The notes: generated by a model from the letters alone, not told the origin. Counted from the stretch's first letter, positions 1-8,738 are shown. The stretch: 64,000 nt of DNA from Pseudorhodobacter aquimaris (GCF_001202025.1 NZ_LGHS01000062.1:1-64000); one strand, 5' to 3'. Program-made: numbers and translations.

Positions 1-627
1 GGCGCAATGTTGACCTTATGATCGCTATCTGTCGTGACCTATGCCGTTCTGACGCATCAAGCGGCCAACGCAACTATGACCGACATTCAGACCAATCTCT
101 TTTCAGCTCTTCGGTCATCCGTGGCCTGCCGTAGCGACCAAGGCTAAGTCGAGACTGTTCCTTGATATGTGCAAATGTGACCAAGTCAGTCCGTTGCCTG
201 CGATTGGCGTGACGGCCGCGCAGGGCCCGCAATCCACGCGATCTGACCTGCGCCACTTGGCACATACGCCGGGTGGAAAACGTAGATTGATGCTCTTTGA
301 TGAACCTAAACCTCACGGCTTTTGGATCGCAAAGAACACTGTGGCCTTCGCCGGGAAAACAACCCCCCAGACGGTTTTCTGTCCCTCCTTAGTTTAAAAT
401 TTCCCGCTCCTCCTTGAGGATACGGTTCTCGCGCCGAAGCCGGTCATTCCCGTTGGCGCGTTTTAACTCGTCTTTCGACAGCACATCTGCGCCTTGATCC
501 ACTTGTTCAGCGTCGACATGCCAACGCCCAAATCATCTGCCACCTGCTTGCGCATAAGCCCGCTGGCCCGTGCGGTCCGCAACGCATCCCGGCGGAATTC
601 GTTCGTCCGTTTCAGTCCTATAGCCAG
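1..627 (-). pseudogene. IS3-family transposase remnant (orfA + orfB), decayed
   Basis: Read on the minus strand, 627 down to about 383 gives an IS3-type OrfA: GLKRTNEFRRDALRTARASG, then the helix-turn-helix segment with DDLGVGMSTLNKWIK. A frame change follows, and then the leucine-zipper part NDRLRRENRILKEEREIL. The usual ATG reads CTG (625-627) behind an AGGAG. OrfB starts near 316 (RFRFIKEHQSTFSTRRMCQV) and runs to GRYGRPRMTEELK, where another frame change occurs; further OrfB-like codons (VGRLMRQNGI) reach the window edge, followed by stops. No DDE catalytic core lies in the window. At least two frameshifts and a lost start make this a dead copy. The end beyond base 1 cannot be seen. Confidence 0.85.
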
Positions 628-907
628 TCTCCTTTGGTGCAGTAAATTTTGTCAAAGTAAGAGCATCAAAACGCGACAGGGCCAAAAGCGCATGCCACTA
701 TACTTTGCCTGCCGTTTGTAGAGCGACGCATTCCCTGTTGGCGGGTGCAGGCAAGCACCCGCTGAACAATGACATTATGTTCGCCTTAATTCTCCCGCTC
801 ATCCGGCTGATAAAACTCGGCAACCGAAGGCCTCTACTTTCGTGAAATAGCTTCCGAAACAGAGCGCATCTTCTAAAATTGGAGAGAGGATCCCTCCATT
901 AAGTATG

Positions 908-936
908 GCCGTGCAATGTTATCGACATTGCACGGC
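908..936. repeat. perfect 12-bp stem hairpin
   Basis: GCCGTGCAATGT (908-919) and ACATTGCACGGC (925-936) are exact reverse complements around a TATCG loop. No run of T follows on the plus strand, so it is not a typical intrinsic terminator. It ends 7 bases before the -35 element at 944 and could be an operator or an RNA structure. Confidence 0.7.
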
Positions 937-943
937 TAAAACT

Positions 944-971
944 TTGACATTGTGGAGGGTAAAAATATAAT
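944..971 (+). promoter_or_regulatory. consensus sigma-70 promoter candidate
   Basis: TTGACA at 944-949 and TATAAT at 966-971 are both perfect consensus hexamers separated by 16 bp. Transcription would start near 978, immediately before the 980-1012 stem, and proceed rightward, antisense to the small gene at 1048-1269. No coding product is evident. The function is inferred from sequence only. Confidence 0.5.
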
Positions 972-972
972 T

Positions 973-1024
973 TTTGTACAGAGAGACTCACGACTGCGTT
1001 GTGAGTCTCTCTCTTAAGTACAAA
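973..1024. repeat. long inverted repeat, possible terminator or RNA stem
   Basis: AGAGAGACTCAC (980-991) pairs perfectly with GTGAGTCTCTCT (1001-1012) across a 9-base loop. Beyond a 5-base bulge, TTTGTAC (973-979) pairs with GTACAAA (1018-1024). Read on the minus strand it lies just after the stop of the 1048-1269 gene and may end its transcript. Read on the plus strand it forms the 5' end of a transcript from the promoter at 944-971. Confidence 0.6.
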
Positions 1025-1047
1025 CTTTATACGTTTTGGCCCGTCAA

Positions 1048-1269
1048 TCACATATGCAGGTGCACACCGAAAAGGCGCTGGATTTCTTTGGTGCGTGTGG
1101 TGCCGCGCGCAGCCAATTGCTCATCGGTTTCCTGGCTCAGCTTGTCAACCTGCTTCATGCGCGGGTTAGCTTCTGCCAACATGATCAGAAAGTTCCAGAC
1201 TGCCTGAAATGGACGAGCTGCGATGGCAAAAACGGAACCGATTGGTTTTGCGGTGGTGATATAAGCCAT
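1048..1269 (-). CDS. small protein, DUF1127-like C-terminus
   Basis: 73 residues starting MAYITTAKPIGSVFAIAARP. A hydrophobic/amphipathic first half is followed by a charged segment, VDKLSQETDEQLAARGTTRT, which resembles the DUF1127 pattern (L..L.d.eLa..G..R..I). The start is supported by GAAGGAG seven bases before the ATG. DUF1127 proteins are short; some bind RNA and affect phosphate or carbon metabolism, but nothing here shows this one does. It stands alone and is followed by the strong hairpin at 973-1024. Family placement is tentative; that it is a real gene is fairly likely. Confidence 0.6.
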   Translation of the reverse strand: MAYITTAKPIGSVFAIAARPFQAVWNFLIMLAEANPRMKQVDKLSQETDEQLAARGTTRTKEIQRLFGVHLHM

Positions 1270-1429
1270 GATTTACTCCTTCACGGGTAGATGTTCTGTG
1301 TTCTTGAGAAAGAGTATGCTGCACCGCAGCTAAAGTATAAACAGCCAATGCCACAAGGCCGAGTTGCAGTAGGCGCATGGCTGTAGGGGAAAGCTGCCCG
1401 CTGCATCGCAGAAGCATTGGATGCTCATT

Positions 1430-3067
1430 TTATGCAGACATTTGCTCTCGCAATATGGCGGCAGTCATGGAGATCATAAGGTATATCCCGGCAAAAATCA
1501 GCATGGCGACCAATGTGCTTTCGAATGCACGGGGATAGCTGGGTTCATCAGGCATGATCGGCTTCACCGATAGGGACAAATAGCGGGTCTGCCGGTTCGC
1601 TTCTGAGCGGGCGGTTTCCATTGACTGGATGGCCTGGGCAAGCATCAACTGCCGGGTCTGCACATCTGCTTGGGCCATCAGCAAGGCGCTTTGCACTTGC
1701 GGCAGGGAGTCCTCTCCGTCCATACTTTCGGTCAACTTGCCGCGGAGGAGCGCGATTTCGGTCTCCAGCGCCTCTATCCGGCGCTCTAGCGGTTCCATGC
1801 GCGCGGGGTTTGGATTGCTGTTGGATTTCATTTGCTGGAGCGAAAGCCTGTCCTGGCTTAGAAGGGTTTCGAGTTGACCGACTTGGTTGGTGATCAAAGA
1901 CACCTCTACTTCAGACGACAGAACCTTGTACTTCTCTTGAAGGTCTACCACGCTGCGCTGGCTTTCCATCATTTTGGTCTGCGCTTCTTCAAACCCTTCA
2001 CGTGCGCCACGCATCTGGTCTTCGCGCAGGCGTTGGGTCAGATGATCGACCTGACCTTCGGCATATTCGATGAGGGCCTGGGCAAAATCGACAGATTTCT
2101 CTGGTGTGGTTGCGATAACTTCCATTTTTACCAGACCTTCGGTCGGATCATAGGAAATCTGGAAATTGCGCTGATAAAGCTTATAGGCAGCTTCCAAGGT
2201 TGCGTCGGGTGCAAGCCGCTGAATAGGGTCGATGTCTTTGGCGCTGTAATGGGCGCGAAAGTCATGTTCTTCATCGAGGCGCAGCATTGCCTCTCGTGAT
2301 TGTAAATACCCCTGTACTGCGATGCTATCTTGTGATGTGGCCATGGGGGAGCCTTGCAACAAGCCGCCCAACCCACTCGCCCCGCCAGAGGTGGGGTTTT
2401 GCGATTGCTGGATCACAAATTCGGTCTGAGTGGCATAAAGCGGGGTCGCAACCATGTAGTAATACCAACCGGTGACAAGCGTGGGCAGCAAGACAAAGCA
2501 GACCAGCCTGGCGATCAACAGCATCGATTTCCGGCGCCTGCGACGCGATAAATCCCGCTGGATATTCATGATCTCGGCTGCATGGCTTGTCTCTGCCCGC
2601 GCCGCGGTTGAGGGCAGCTGAACAGGCTTGATCGTCTGCGGCAGCTTTGATCCGTCATCTTTGGGCACATTTGCCAGGGCGTGGGATGTATCGGATTGAA
2701 CCGGCTGCCCGTCAGAGGTCACAAGGTCCAGCATGCTTGTGCGTTTGAACGGGTCGATATTCGCCGCGCGCAGCAGACGCACCGCGTCATAATCGCTGGT
2801 GGCGGGCATATCATGTTTGCGCGCAAGCTTGCGGGCCATGCGCAGCTGTCGGCCGGTCAACCCCTCGCGCTTGATCTCTTGCAAGGCCTCGTCGTCGCCC
2901 TCATGTGTAACAGAGGTTTGGGTTGTCGAAGGGGTGGCGGTCGGAAATTTATTGTCCCCAAAACCGTCATCGGCGTTATCGAACAGACCCTTATCCCCCT
3001 CGACGGGGGCAGGCGGAAATTCCGGGCGGCGGATGCGGAACCGCTTAGCTGTGAGCTTCGTAGTCAT
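1430..3067 (-). CDS. kpsE: capsule polysaccharide export inner-membrane protein (KpsE/BexC/CtrB family)
   Basis: 545 residues from the ATG at 3065-3067; the frame is open further upstream, but that part lies inside the ATPase gene. A long proline- and charge-rich cytoplasmic N-terminus (about 1-180, including GLTGRQLRMARKLARKH) precedes a transmembrane segment (SMLLIARLVCFVLLPTLVTG). A periplasmic coiled-coil region rich in E/Q/R and a second membrane helix near the C-terminus (LVAMLIFAGIYLMISM) follow. This two-helix hairpin plan is that of polysaccharide co-polymerase proteins spanning the periplasm in ABC-dependent capsule export. The gene overlaps kpsT by 23 bases, so the two are translationally coupled. 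The N-terminal extension is longer than in enterobacterial KpsE. Confidence 0.85.
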   Translation of the reverse strand: MTTKLTAKRFRIRRPEFPPAPVEGDKGLFDNADDGFGDNKFPTATPSTTQTSVTHEGDDEALQEIKREGLTGRQLRMARKLARKHDMPATSDYDAVRLLRAANIDPFKRTSMLDLVTSDGQPVQSDTSHALANVPKDDGSKLPQTIKPVQLPSTAARAETSHAAEIMNIQRDLSRRRRRKSMLLIARLVCFVLLPTLVTGWYYYMVATPLYATQTEFVIQQSQNPTSGGASGLGGLLQGSPMATSQDSIAVQGYLQSREAMLRLDEEHDFRAHYSAKDIDPIQRLAPDATLEAAYKLYQRNFQISYDPTEGLVKMEVIATTPEKSVDFAQALIEYAEGQVDHLTQRLREDQMRGAREGFEEAQTKMMESQRSVVDLQEKYKVLSSEVEVSLITNQVGQLETLLSQDRLSLQQMKSNSNPNPARMEPLERRIEALETEIALLRGKLTESMDGEDSLPQVQSALLMAQADVQTRQLMLAQAIQSMETARSEANRQTRYLSLSVKPIMPDEPSYPRAFESTLVAMLIFAGIYLMISMTAAILREQMSA

Positions 3068-3704
3068 AAAGACGTTTCGCTTCTTCAAGGGTTTCAAACA
3101 TATAAAGCTGCCCGTTGCGCAGCACCGCCGCAGAGCGACAGAATTTTTCCAACGTGGCTGCCTGATGGGACACCACGATGACTGTTGCGTTTTCAAGGCG
3201 TTGACGCAAAATCGCGCCGGCTTTTCTGTTAAATTCGACATCCCCCGTGGAGGGCATACCCTCGTCGATCAGATAAAAGTCGAATTCCAGCGCCAGCATC
3301 AGGGCAAATGAGAACCGTGACCGCATGCCAGATGAATAAGTCCCCACCGGCATGTCGAAATATTCGTTTATCCCGGCCAGCCAGCGACAGAAACTCTCCA
3401 TATAGTCGGGATCCAGCCCGTATAGCCGCGCGATATAGCGTGCATTTTCGGTGCCGCTATGCTTGTTCATCACCCCGCCCATGAACCCCAAAGGAAAGGA
3501 TATGCGAGATGTGCGGATAATCGACCCTTCATCCGGTTTTTCCAGGCCTGCCATCATGTTGATAAGCGTTGTCTTGCCGGTCCCGTTTGGTGCCAGAATG
3601 CCAAGCGAATTACCCAGTTCCACCGTAAATGAGGCCCGATCAAGGATAACCTTGCGGGATTGGCCGGTCCAAAAAGATTTGCTTACATTTTCGAACGCGA
3701 TCAT
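3045..3704 (-). CDS. kpsT: capsule polysaccharide ABC transporter ATP-binding protein (KpsT family)
   Basis: 219 residues. The P-loop is APNGTGKTT (residues 38-46); the first glycine of the usual GxxxxGK[ST] is alanine. The signature is YSSGMRSR (123-130), Walker B is FYLIDE (143-148), and the switch histidine is H180. These features and the small size match KpsT, which energises capsule polysaccharide export through a KpsM permease. It is the first gene of a two-gene unit with the KpsE-like gene. No KpsM permease gene is in the window, so the membrane partner must lie elsewhere or be shared. Confidence 0.88.
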   Translation of the reverse strand: MIAFENVSKSFWTGQSRKVILDRASFTVELGNSLGILAPNGTGKTTLINMMAGLEKPDEGSIIRTSRISFPLGFMGGVMNKHSGTENARYIARLYGLDPDYMESFCRWLAGINEYFDMPVGTYSSGMRSRFSFALMLALEFDFYLIDEGMPSTGDVEFNRKAGAILRQRLENATVIVVSHQAATLEKFCRSAAVLRNGQLYMFETLEEAKRLYDYEAHS

Positions 3705-3858
3705 CGACCTGCTTTCAGTATACGCCCCTGTTCCGGTTCAATCCGGAATATGCTGATTTGGTTAAGGATTCATAACTAGCCTTGGCCTGAACCCTCCCGG
3801 TTGGACCATTGCCGGCTTACCGTTGGTATTATGTCGTTTCCGGCTTATATCGGCAAGG

Positions 3859-5136
3859 TTAATGGCGTCGCGGCGGGGTGGGCTGAGTGTTGCGTTCCGG
3901 CAAGGCGCGGGCCAGCAAAACCAATGCGGGGCCAGCAAGGATTGTCATGCCCAGACCAAGCCGCCCGGCCTCTTGCATCGCGCCGCCGGGCAGGGCGGTT
4001 TGCAATTGTATCAGCGGCAACGTGAGGCCGATGCCCATCAACCCCGCAACCAAAGCAATATCGCGCATATTCAGGGTGTTAGGAAGCGGCTGCCCGATGA
4101 TCCGAAGACCCAGGGCGACCAGCAAAATCCCCGCAGGCTTGCCCAGCCAGAATGCCCCGAGCGTTACAAAACTGGTGGCACCCAAGGCCGCAAAGTCCAG
4201 CGCGCCGGCCGTCAACCCGAACAAGAACAGGATCAGGATCGCAGGCCCCATCAGAGCATTGGACAGCCGGTTCAGCGGATCGGTCAAATAGCCCTCAGCC
4301 TCGGCAAAGAGGCCAAAGCTGCGGGTGCCATGTGCGATCGCAGGCAGCAGCGGCAACAGCCCCAGCGCAGGCGGCAGTCCGGCAGCGGACACCCCGATCC
4401 AGCTGATCAGTCCCAGAACCAGCCACGGCCAAAGGCGCGATTTGCGTTGGCGTTCACGCTCGGTCAAATTTACATTGTGCAGCGGGCGCGTCAGGCGGAA
4501 ATAGCCGAAACTGGCAGCACAAAGCGGAACGATAAGCCATAAAATCCGCAGCTTGCCCTCGATAGGGGCGGCGAAACCACCGATAACCATCCCCGCCAGC
4601 CCGTCCGATATACACAAGAACAGCAAAAGCTGAAGGGCGGGATGTCCGCGGCCAAAGATCATCCGGCCAAATACGAAGGCCAGCACCATATCGCTGCCAA
4701 AGGGCATGACCCAGCCATTTGCGCCAATGGCCTCTTCGGCGGTTTCCCATCGTGCGGTCAAGACCTGCCAAAGCACGGCCGATACCGCCATGCCGCCCGC
4801 GACCATCGCCAGCGGTGCCACCGCCCGCGTCCCACTCAGGGGGCCGTTTTCCTGTACCAGCGCTTCCCACAGCTCTTTGCTGATCAGCAAGATAAAGATC
4901 GGCATCAGCAAGCAGGATACTAAAGTCGCCAGCGTGAACCCCGGATAGAACAGCCGCAGACGGTGCAGCGGATCACTGTCGAATGGCAGCCACTGGATGA
5001 TATCGTAATAAACTCCCGGTGCCGTGTTTACAGCAAGGGTTGCCGTTGCAGCCCCAAGCAAGAGGGCTGTGGCGTAGTGGATCAGACGGGGGGATGCAGG
5101 GGTCACGGGGGCGGCAGCCTTGTGATTGTGTAACAA
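3859..5136 (-). CDS. NhaA-family Na+/H+ antiporter-like membrane protein
   Basis: 425 residues with about eleven or twelve hydrophobic segments. Aligned by eye with E. coli NhaA, GSDMVLAF (D149) matches the region of D133, LGKPAGI (K333) matches K300, and CISDGLAG (D178-G179) matches the ion-binding pair D163-D164. The second aspartate of that pair is therefore glycine here. NhaA proteins exchange two protons for one sodium at high pH; loss of one binding carboxylate could change stoichiometry or abolish transport. It stands alone, divergent from the SseB-like gene, so context adds nothing. NhaA fold likely, activity uncertain. Confidence 0.72.
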   Translation of the reverse strand: MLHNHKAAAPVTPASPRLIHYATALLLGAATATLAVNTAPGVYYDIIQWLPFDSDPLHRLRLFYPGFTLATLVSCLLMPIFILLISKELWEALVQENGPLSGTRAVAPLAMVAGGMAVSAVLWQVLTARWETAEEAIGANGWVMPFGSDMVLAFVFGRMIFGRGHPALQLLLFLCISDGLAGMVIGGFAAPIEGKLRILWLIVPLCAASFGYFRLTRPLHNVNLTERERQRKSRLWPWLVLGLISWIGVSAAGLPPALGLLPLLPAIAHGTRSFGLFAEAEGYLTDPLNRLSNALMGPAILILFLFGLTAGALDFAALGATSFVTLGAFWLGKPAGILLVALGLRIIGQPLPNTLNMRDIALVAGLMGIGLTLPLIQLQTALPGGAMQEAGRLGLGMTILAGPALVLLARALPERNTQPTPPRRH

Positions 5137-5273
5137 TTTCTTCCATTCATAGGTCTGCGCGTATCCGGCCGCAATTGCAGCGCGATAAAATGCTGCAGGT
5201 GTGCCGCCCTTGCATCTTGTTCCTTGCGGGGCTTGGGATTATTCGGACAGTTGAGGATAAAAACGGAGTGGCT

Positions 5274-6077
5274 ATGACTGACGCGCAAAGTTTGGATGCG
5301 GCCCATGCCGCGATGACGACCCACCCCGAGGATGAGGCGGCACGCCTGCGCTATTACGCGCGGCTTGCTGATGGCATGCTGTATCTGGTGCTGGAAGAAG
5401 AGGCCGTCGGCAGCAATATCCGCCCTGTTGTGCTGGATCTGGATGAGGGTTCGGTCGTGCTTGCCTATGACAGCGAGGAACGGATGGGGGCGGCCACCGA
5501 TGCGCCGGTGCCCTATGCCGAATTGCCGGGGCGCGTGATTGCGGCGCAACTGGCCGGGCAGAATGTGGCGCTTGGCATCAATCTGGGCTTGGGTGAGGCA
5601 GAGTTCTTGGTCGCGCCCGAGGCGCTTTCGTGGCTGTCGCAAACATTGGAACACAGCCCTGTTGATGTTAGCGCGCGGCCTGTGTCCTTTGAGGTGCCGC
5701 ACGGTCTGCCTGCCAGTTTGATGCAAGCGATCGAGGGCAAGCTGACGCGGGCGGGTGGCCTTGCGCAGGCAGCGCTTTTGGTGGCTGTTCGCTATGACGA
5801 TGGCCGTCAGGGGCATATGCTGGCCTTTGTCGGGGCCGCGCCGGGGGCGCAAACCGCCCTTACCCGCGCCGCGAGTGAGGCCTTGACCTTTTCCGGCGTC
5901 GAGGCCGGTGAGATGGATGTGACATTCCTTGATATCGGTGACGCGGCAGGCAGGGCCGCAGCAGAGCGTATGGCACGTGTAGCCCATCGTTTCGATATGC
6001 CAGAGCCCGCTGTGACCGAACCGCCCAAACCCGCAGCACCGGGTATGGACCCGACCAAGCCGCCAAAGCTGCGTTGA
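5274..6077 (+). CDS. SseB family protein
   Basis: 267 residues starting MTDAQSLDAAHAAM; CGGAG sits five bases before the ATG at 5274. An SseB N-terminal domain (about 10-130, with ARLADGMLYLVLEEE and an IRPVVLDLDEG strand) is followed by an SseB C-terminal-like part. The tail is proline-rich (AVTEPPKPAAPGMDPTKPP). SseB-domain proteins are widespread and mostly uncharacterised, with an early link to rhodanese function in E. coli. Nothing shows membrane segments or a signal peptide, so it is probably cytoplasmic. Family assignment is good; function is unknown. Confidence 0.78.
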   Translation: MTDAQSLDAAHAAMTTHPEDEAARLRYYARLADGMLYLVLEEEAVGSNIRPVVLDLDEGSVVLAYDSEERMGAATDAPVPYAELPGRVIAAQLAGQNVALGINLGLGEAEFLVAPEALSWLSQTLEHSPVDVSARPVSFEVPHGLPASLMQAIEGKLTRAGGLAQAALLVAVRYDDGRQGHMLAFVGAAPGAQTALTRAASEALTFSGVEAGEMDVTFLDIGDAAGRAAAERMARVAHRFDMPEPAVTEPPKPAAPGMDPTKPPKLR

Positions 6078-6231
6078 TTGCGTGGGGTATCATGATACCT
6101 ATTTTTTAAGCATTTGTTTTGGCATTGTAATTTGTGGCCCAGATGCCTTGACTGTATGCGCCGCTTAAAGGATACAGACGCCATCGAAGACATAAGGGGG
6201 CTTCCCCCCACAACACTTTAAAGGGTGTACG

Positions 6232-6696
6232 ATGAAAACTTTCTCCGCAACGCCAGCGGATATTCAAAAGAAATGGATCCTGATCGACGCTGAAGGCATC
6301 GTTCTGGGCCGTCTTGCTACCATCGTAGCGAATATCCTGCGCGGTAAAAACAAGCCGACTTTCACGCCGCATATGGACATGGGTGACAATGTCATCGTGA
6401 TCAATGCCGACAAAATCCAGATGACCGGTAACAAGCGCGCAGACAAGCGTTACTACTGGCACACAGGTCACCCGGGCGGCATCAAGTTCCGCACCGCGGC
6501 ACAAATCCTTGATGGTGCGCACCCAGAGCGCGTTGTGACCAAAGCGGTTGAGCGTATGATCACGCGTAACTCCCTTGGAGCACAGCAGATGACAAACCTG
6601 CGCGTTTACGCAGGTGCCGAGCATCCGCATGAAGCCCAGCAGCCCACCGTTCTTGACCTTGCGTCGATGAACCCCAAGAACACGCGGAGCGCCTGA
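6232..6696 (+). CDS. rplM: 50S ribosomal protein L13
   Basis: 154 residues, the usual length plus a short N-terminal extension ([29 protein letters not shown]). The L13 signature region around [17 protein letters not shown] and the ending of the domain are clear. L13 binds 23S rRNA early in large-subunit assembly. The start has AAAGGGTG upstream. It is followed after 2 bases by rpsI, the conserved rplM-rpsI operon. A short GGGGG/CCCCC hairpin sits about 24 bases before the start (6196-6208) and could be part of a leader, but no known L13 leader motif is evident. Confidence 0.97.
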   Translation: MKTFSATPADIQKKWILIDAEGIVLGRLATIVANILRGKNKPTFTPHMDMGDNVIVINADKIQMTGNKRADKRYYWHTGHPGGIKFRTAAQILDGAHPERVVTKAVERMITRNSLGAQQMTNLRVYAGAEHPHEAQQPTVLDLASMNPKNTRSA

Positions 6697-6698
6697 GC

Positions 6699-7187
6699 AT
6701 GTCCGATATCAAATCCCTTGACGATCTGAAATCCGCCGTTGCTGACACGCCCGCAGCAGCAGCCCCTGCCGCTGTTGTTCGTGAGCCTGTTCGTGACAAG
6801 CTTGGCCGCGCCTATGCAACCGGCAAGCGTAAAGATGCGGTTGCCCGCGTCTGGATCAAGCCCGGCTCCGGCAAGGTTGTGGTCAACGGCAAACCAATGG
6901 CCGAATATTTCGCCCGTCCGGTTTTGCAGATGATCCTTGCCCAGCCGTTCTCGGTCGCTGGCGTTGAAGGTCAGTTTGACGTGATGGCAACTGTTGCCGG
7001 TGGTGGTCTTTCGGGCCAGGCTGGTGCGGTAAAGCACGGCGTTTCCAAAGCTTTGCAGCTTTATGATCCGACCCTGCGCGCAGCATTGAAAGCCGCAGGC
7101 TTCTTGACCCGCGACAGCCGTGTTGTTGAGCGTAAGAAGTACGGTAAGGCCAAAGCCCGTAAGAGCTTCCAGTTCTCCAAGCGTTAA
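6699..7187 (+). CDS. rpsI: 30S ribosomal protein S9
   Basis: 162 residues, ending FQFSKR as S9 proteins do; the basic tail reaches towards the P-site tRNA. The conserved core [20 protein letters not shown] and [19 protein letters not shown] are present. An N-terminal extension of about 33 residues rich in alanine ([13 protein letters not shown]) is typical of alphaproteobacterial S9. It is transcribed with rplM and ends at the terminator at 7210-7236. Confidence 0.97.
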   Translation: MSDIKSLDDLKSAVADTPAAAAPAAVVREPVRDKLGRAYATGKRKDAVARVWIKPGSGKVVVNGKPMAEYFARPVLQMILAQPFSVAGVEGQFDVMATVAGGGLSGQAGAVKHGVSKALQLYDPTLRAALKAAGFLTRDSRVVERKKYGKAKARKSFQFSKR

Positions 7188-7209
7188 GTTTGGCGACATC
7201 AATATTCAG

Positions 7210-7236
7210 AAAAGCGCGGCTTTGGTCGCGCTTTTT
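7210..7236. terminator. bidirectional intrinsic terminator between rpsI and bpt
   Basis: AAAAGCGCG (7210-7218) pairs with CGCGCTTTT (7227-7235) over an 8-base loop, with T on both flanks. It lies between two convergent genes and can serve both strands. Confidence 0.85.
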
Positions 7237-7262
7237 CATATCTGGGATGGCTGAAATCAGGC

Positions 7263-8141
7263 TTAAAGATCGTCCGAGGCGGTGCGGCGGTCGGATGAAA
7301 ATGAAGGCGGCGCCTCAAGGGTGCTGCGACCATCGGGCAGATTGATGCGGGCGACCTGCTCTGCGATGGGGTCCACCGAAAGCGGGTTAAGCTCGGCGTT
7401 GTGATCTTCGGGGTTGCCGATGGGTTGCCACGTGTCGGCTTTGTAAATTTCCAGCCCTGTAAAGCCGGACTTATAGCCCATTTTCTTGCTGCCCGGCACC
7501 CAATAGCCAAGATAGACAAATGGCAGACCTGTTTCTCGTGCGATTTCAATATGATCGAGGATCAGGAAGGTGCCAAGCGAGCGTTTGACCAAATCCGGCG
7601 CATAGAATGAATAAACCATGCTCAGCCCGTCATCAAAGACATCGGTCAGACAGACGGCTGACAGCTCTGCCGGGCCGGTGCCATTGGCCTCCGAATATTC
7701 GATGACACGGCTGCGGATCGGGGTTTCCTCAATCATCGCGGCGAATTCAAATATGTCCATATCCGCCATCCCGCCCTTGGCATGACGAAATTCCAGATAG
7801 CGGCGAAAAAGGGCAAATTGCTCTTCGGTGGCCCAAGGGCTTGTGGCCTTGCGCTGAAGGGATTCATTGCGACGCAAGATCTTGCGCTGGGTCCGCGTCG
7901 GGACAAAGTCGGCCACACGGATGCGCGCCGACATACAGGCTGAACATTCCGCACAAGAGGGCCTGTAAAGCACGTTTTGCGATCGGCGGAAGCCTTGCTT
8001 GGATAGTGAATCATTCAGTTTTTGCGCATGTTCACCCTGCAGCGCTGTGAAAAGCTTACGCTCCATCCTCCCCTCAAGATAGGGGCAAGGCTGCGGTGCC
8101 GTCACGTAGAACTGCGGCGCGAGAGGAAGGGTGTGGCGCAT
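7263..8141 (-). CDS. bpt: aspartate/glutamate leucyltransferase (Bpt)
   Basis: 292 residues. The N-terminal cysteine-containing domain holds [12 protein letters not shown] and [17 protein letters not shown]; the C-terminal acyltransferase-like domain holds [29 protein letters not shown] and [15 protein letters not shown]. Bpt transfers leucine from Leu-tRNA to proteins with N-terminal Asp or Glu, marking them for ClpAP through ClpS (bacterial N-end rule). Related ATE1 proteins use Arg-tRNA; bacterial members of this length are the Bpt type. It is monocistronic, convergent with rpsI. Confidence 0.92.
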   Translation of the reverse strand: MRHTLPLAPQFYVTAPQPCPYLEGRMERKLFTALQGEHAQKLNDSLSKQGFRRSQNVLYRPSCAECSACMSARIRVADFVPTRTQRKILRRNESLQRKATSPWATEEQFALFRRYLEFRHAKGGMADMDIFEFAAMIEETPIRSRVIEYSEANGTGPAELSAVCLTDVFDDGLSMVYSFYAPDLVKRSLGTFLILDHIEIARETGLPFVYLGYWVPGSKKMGYKSGFTGLEIYKADTWQPIGNPEDHNAELNPLSVDPIAEQVARINLPDGRSTLEAPPSFSSDRRTASDDL

Positions 8142-8291
8142 TGTATTCCGGCAAGATCATGAATGTAAGGCGTAGACTAGCAAGGCATAACCGGGTCGCC
8201 AAGGATAGAATTTTAGTTAATTCCTGAGTTGGGACGGTTTTCACGTTGTTTTGTGCGAGGTGAGGTCATTGTTCTGGTTATGTCCGCCGAC

Positions 8292-8738
8292 CTAGAAGCG
8301 CGCGCTCCGGTTGATTGCGACGGTTCCCAGCACCGTATCGCTTAGCCCCTGACCCCTGGGTCCGAAAACCATCATGATAACCGAAAGAACCTGCGGTAAG
8401 ACGAACGCCATGCTGAGCGCATAGCCAAGGGTGTGCAATGCTGCCGTGCCGCTGTCAAAGGGGCGACCATCGGCGCGGCGGAATTCGATCGCGGCAAGGC
8501 GCATGCCAAAGGTGGCGGATTTCCCTGAGATCGTCATCCAGCGATAGGCGAAATTTACCGTCAGATACAAAAGCGGCAAGAAAAAGAGAGCTGTAAAGGC
8601 CGTAAAGGGCACGATCAGCGCGGTGATAAGTGCGGTAAAAATGGTATCGACAATCCACGCCAAGCCGCGTTTCAGGGCGACCCCCTCATAAAACTCGGAT
8701 TGATATTCCGGGTCGGGAAGCGTGTTTGCATACATCAT
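8292..8738 (-). CDS. RDD family membrane protein
   Basis: 148 residues from the ATG at 8736-8738, chosen because AAAGGACAG lies just before it; an adjacent ATG at 8733-8735 is equally possible. The RDD domain starts at LKRGLAWIVDTIFTALITAL, continues with YRWMTISGKSATFGMRLAAIEF, and ends with a third hydrophobic segment (LSMAFVLPQVLSVIMMVF). Some RDD proteins have been linked to cation transport, but most are unassigned. It lies 51 bases downstream of the DUF2852 gene and is probably co-transcribed with it. Confidence 0.85.
   Translation of the reverse strand: MMYANTLPDPEYQSEFYEGVALKRGLAWIVDTIFTALITALIVPFTAFTALFFLPLLYLTVNFAYRWMTISGKSATFGMRLAAIEFRRADGRPFDSGTAALHTLGYALSMAFVLPQVLSVIMMVFGPRGQGLSDTVLGTVAINRSARF

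Larger units (their letters stand above)
628..1047. other. gene-free stretch with hairpins and a consensus promoter
   Basis: No open reading frame here has a convincing start, codon use or family resemblance. The stretch is more AT-rich than its surroundings. It holds two perfect inverted repeats and a promoter-like element, listed separately. It lies between the dead IS3 copy and the 3' end of the small minus-strand gene at 1048-1269. Confidence 0.6.

Noticed and set aside
167-721. Plus-strand open frames over the IS3 remnant
   Set aside because: They are complements of OrfA/OrfB codons and show no family features.
1166-1417. Open frame MLLRCSGQLSPTAMRLLQLG on the minus strand with a hydrophobic segment
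   Set aside because: It overlaps the better supported DUF1127-like gene in another frame and has no ribosome site; its second half is that gene read out of frame.
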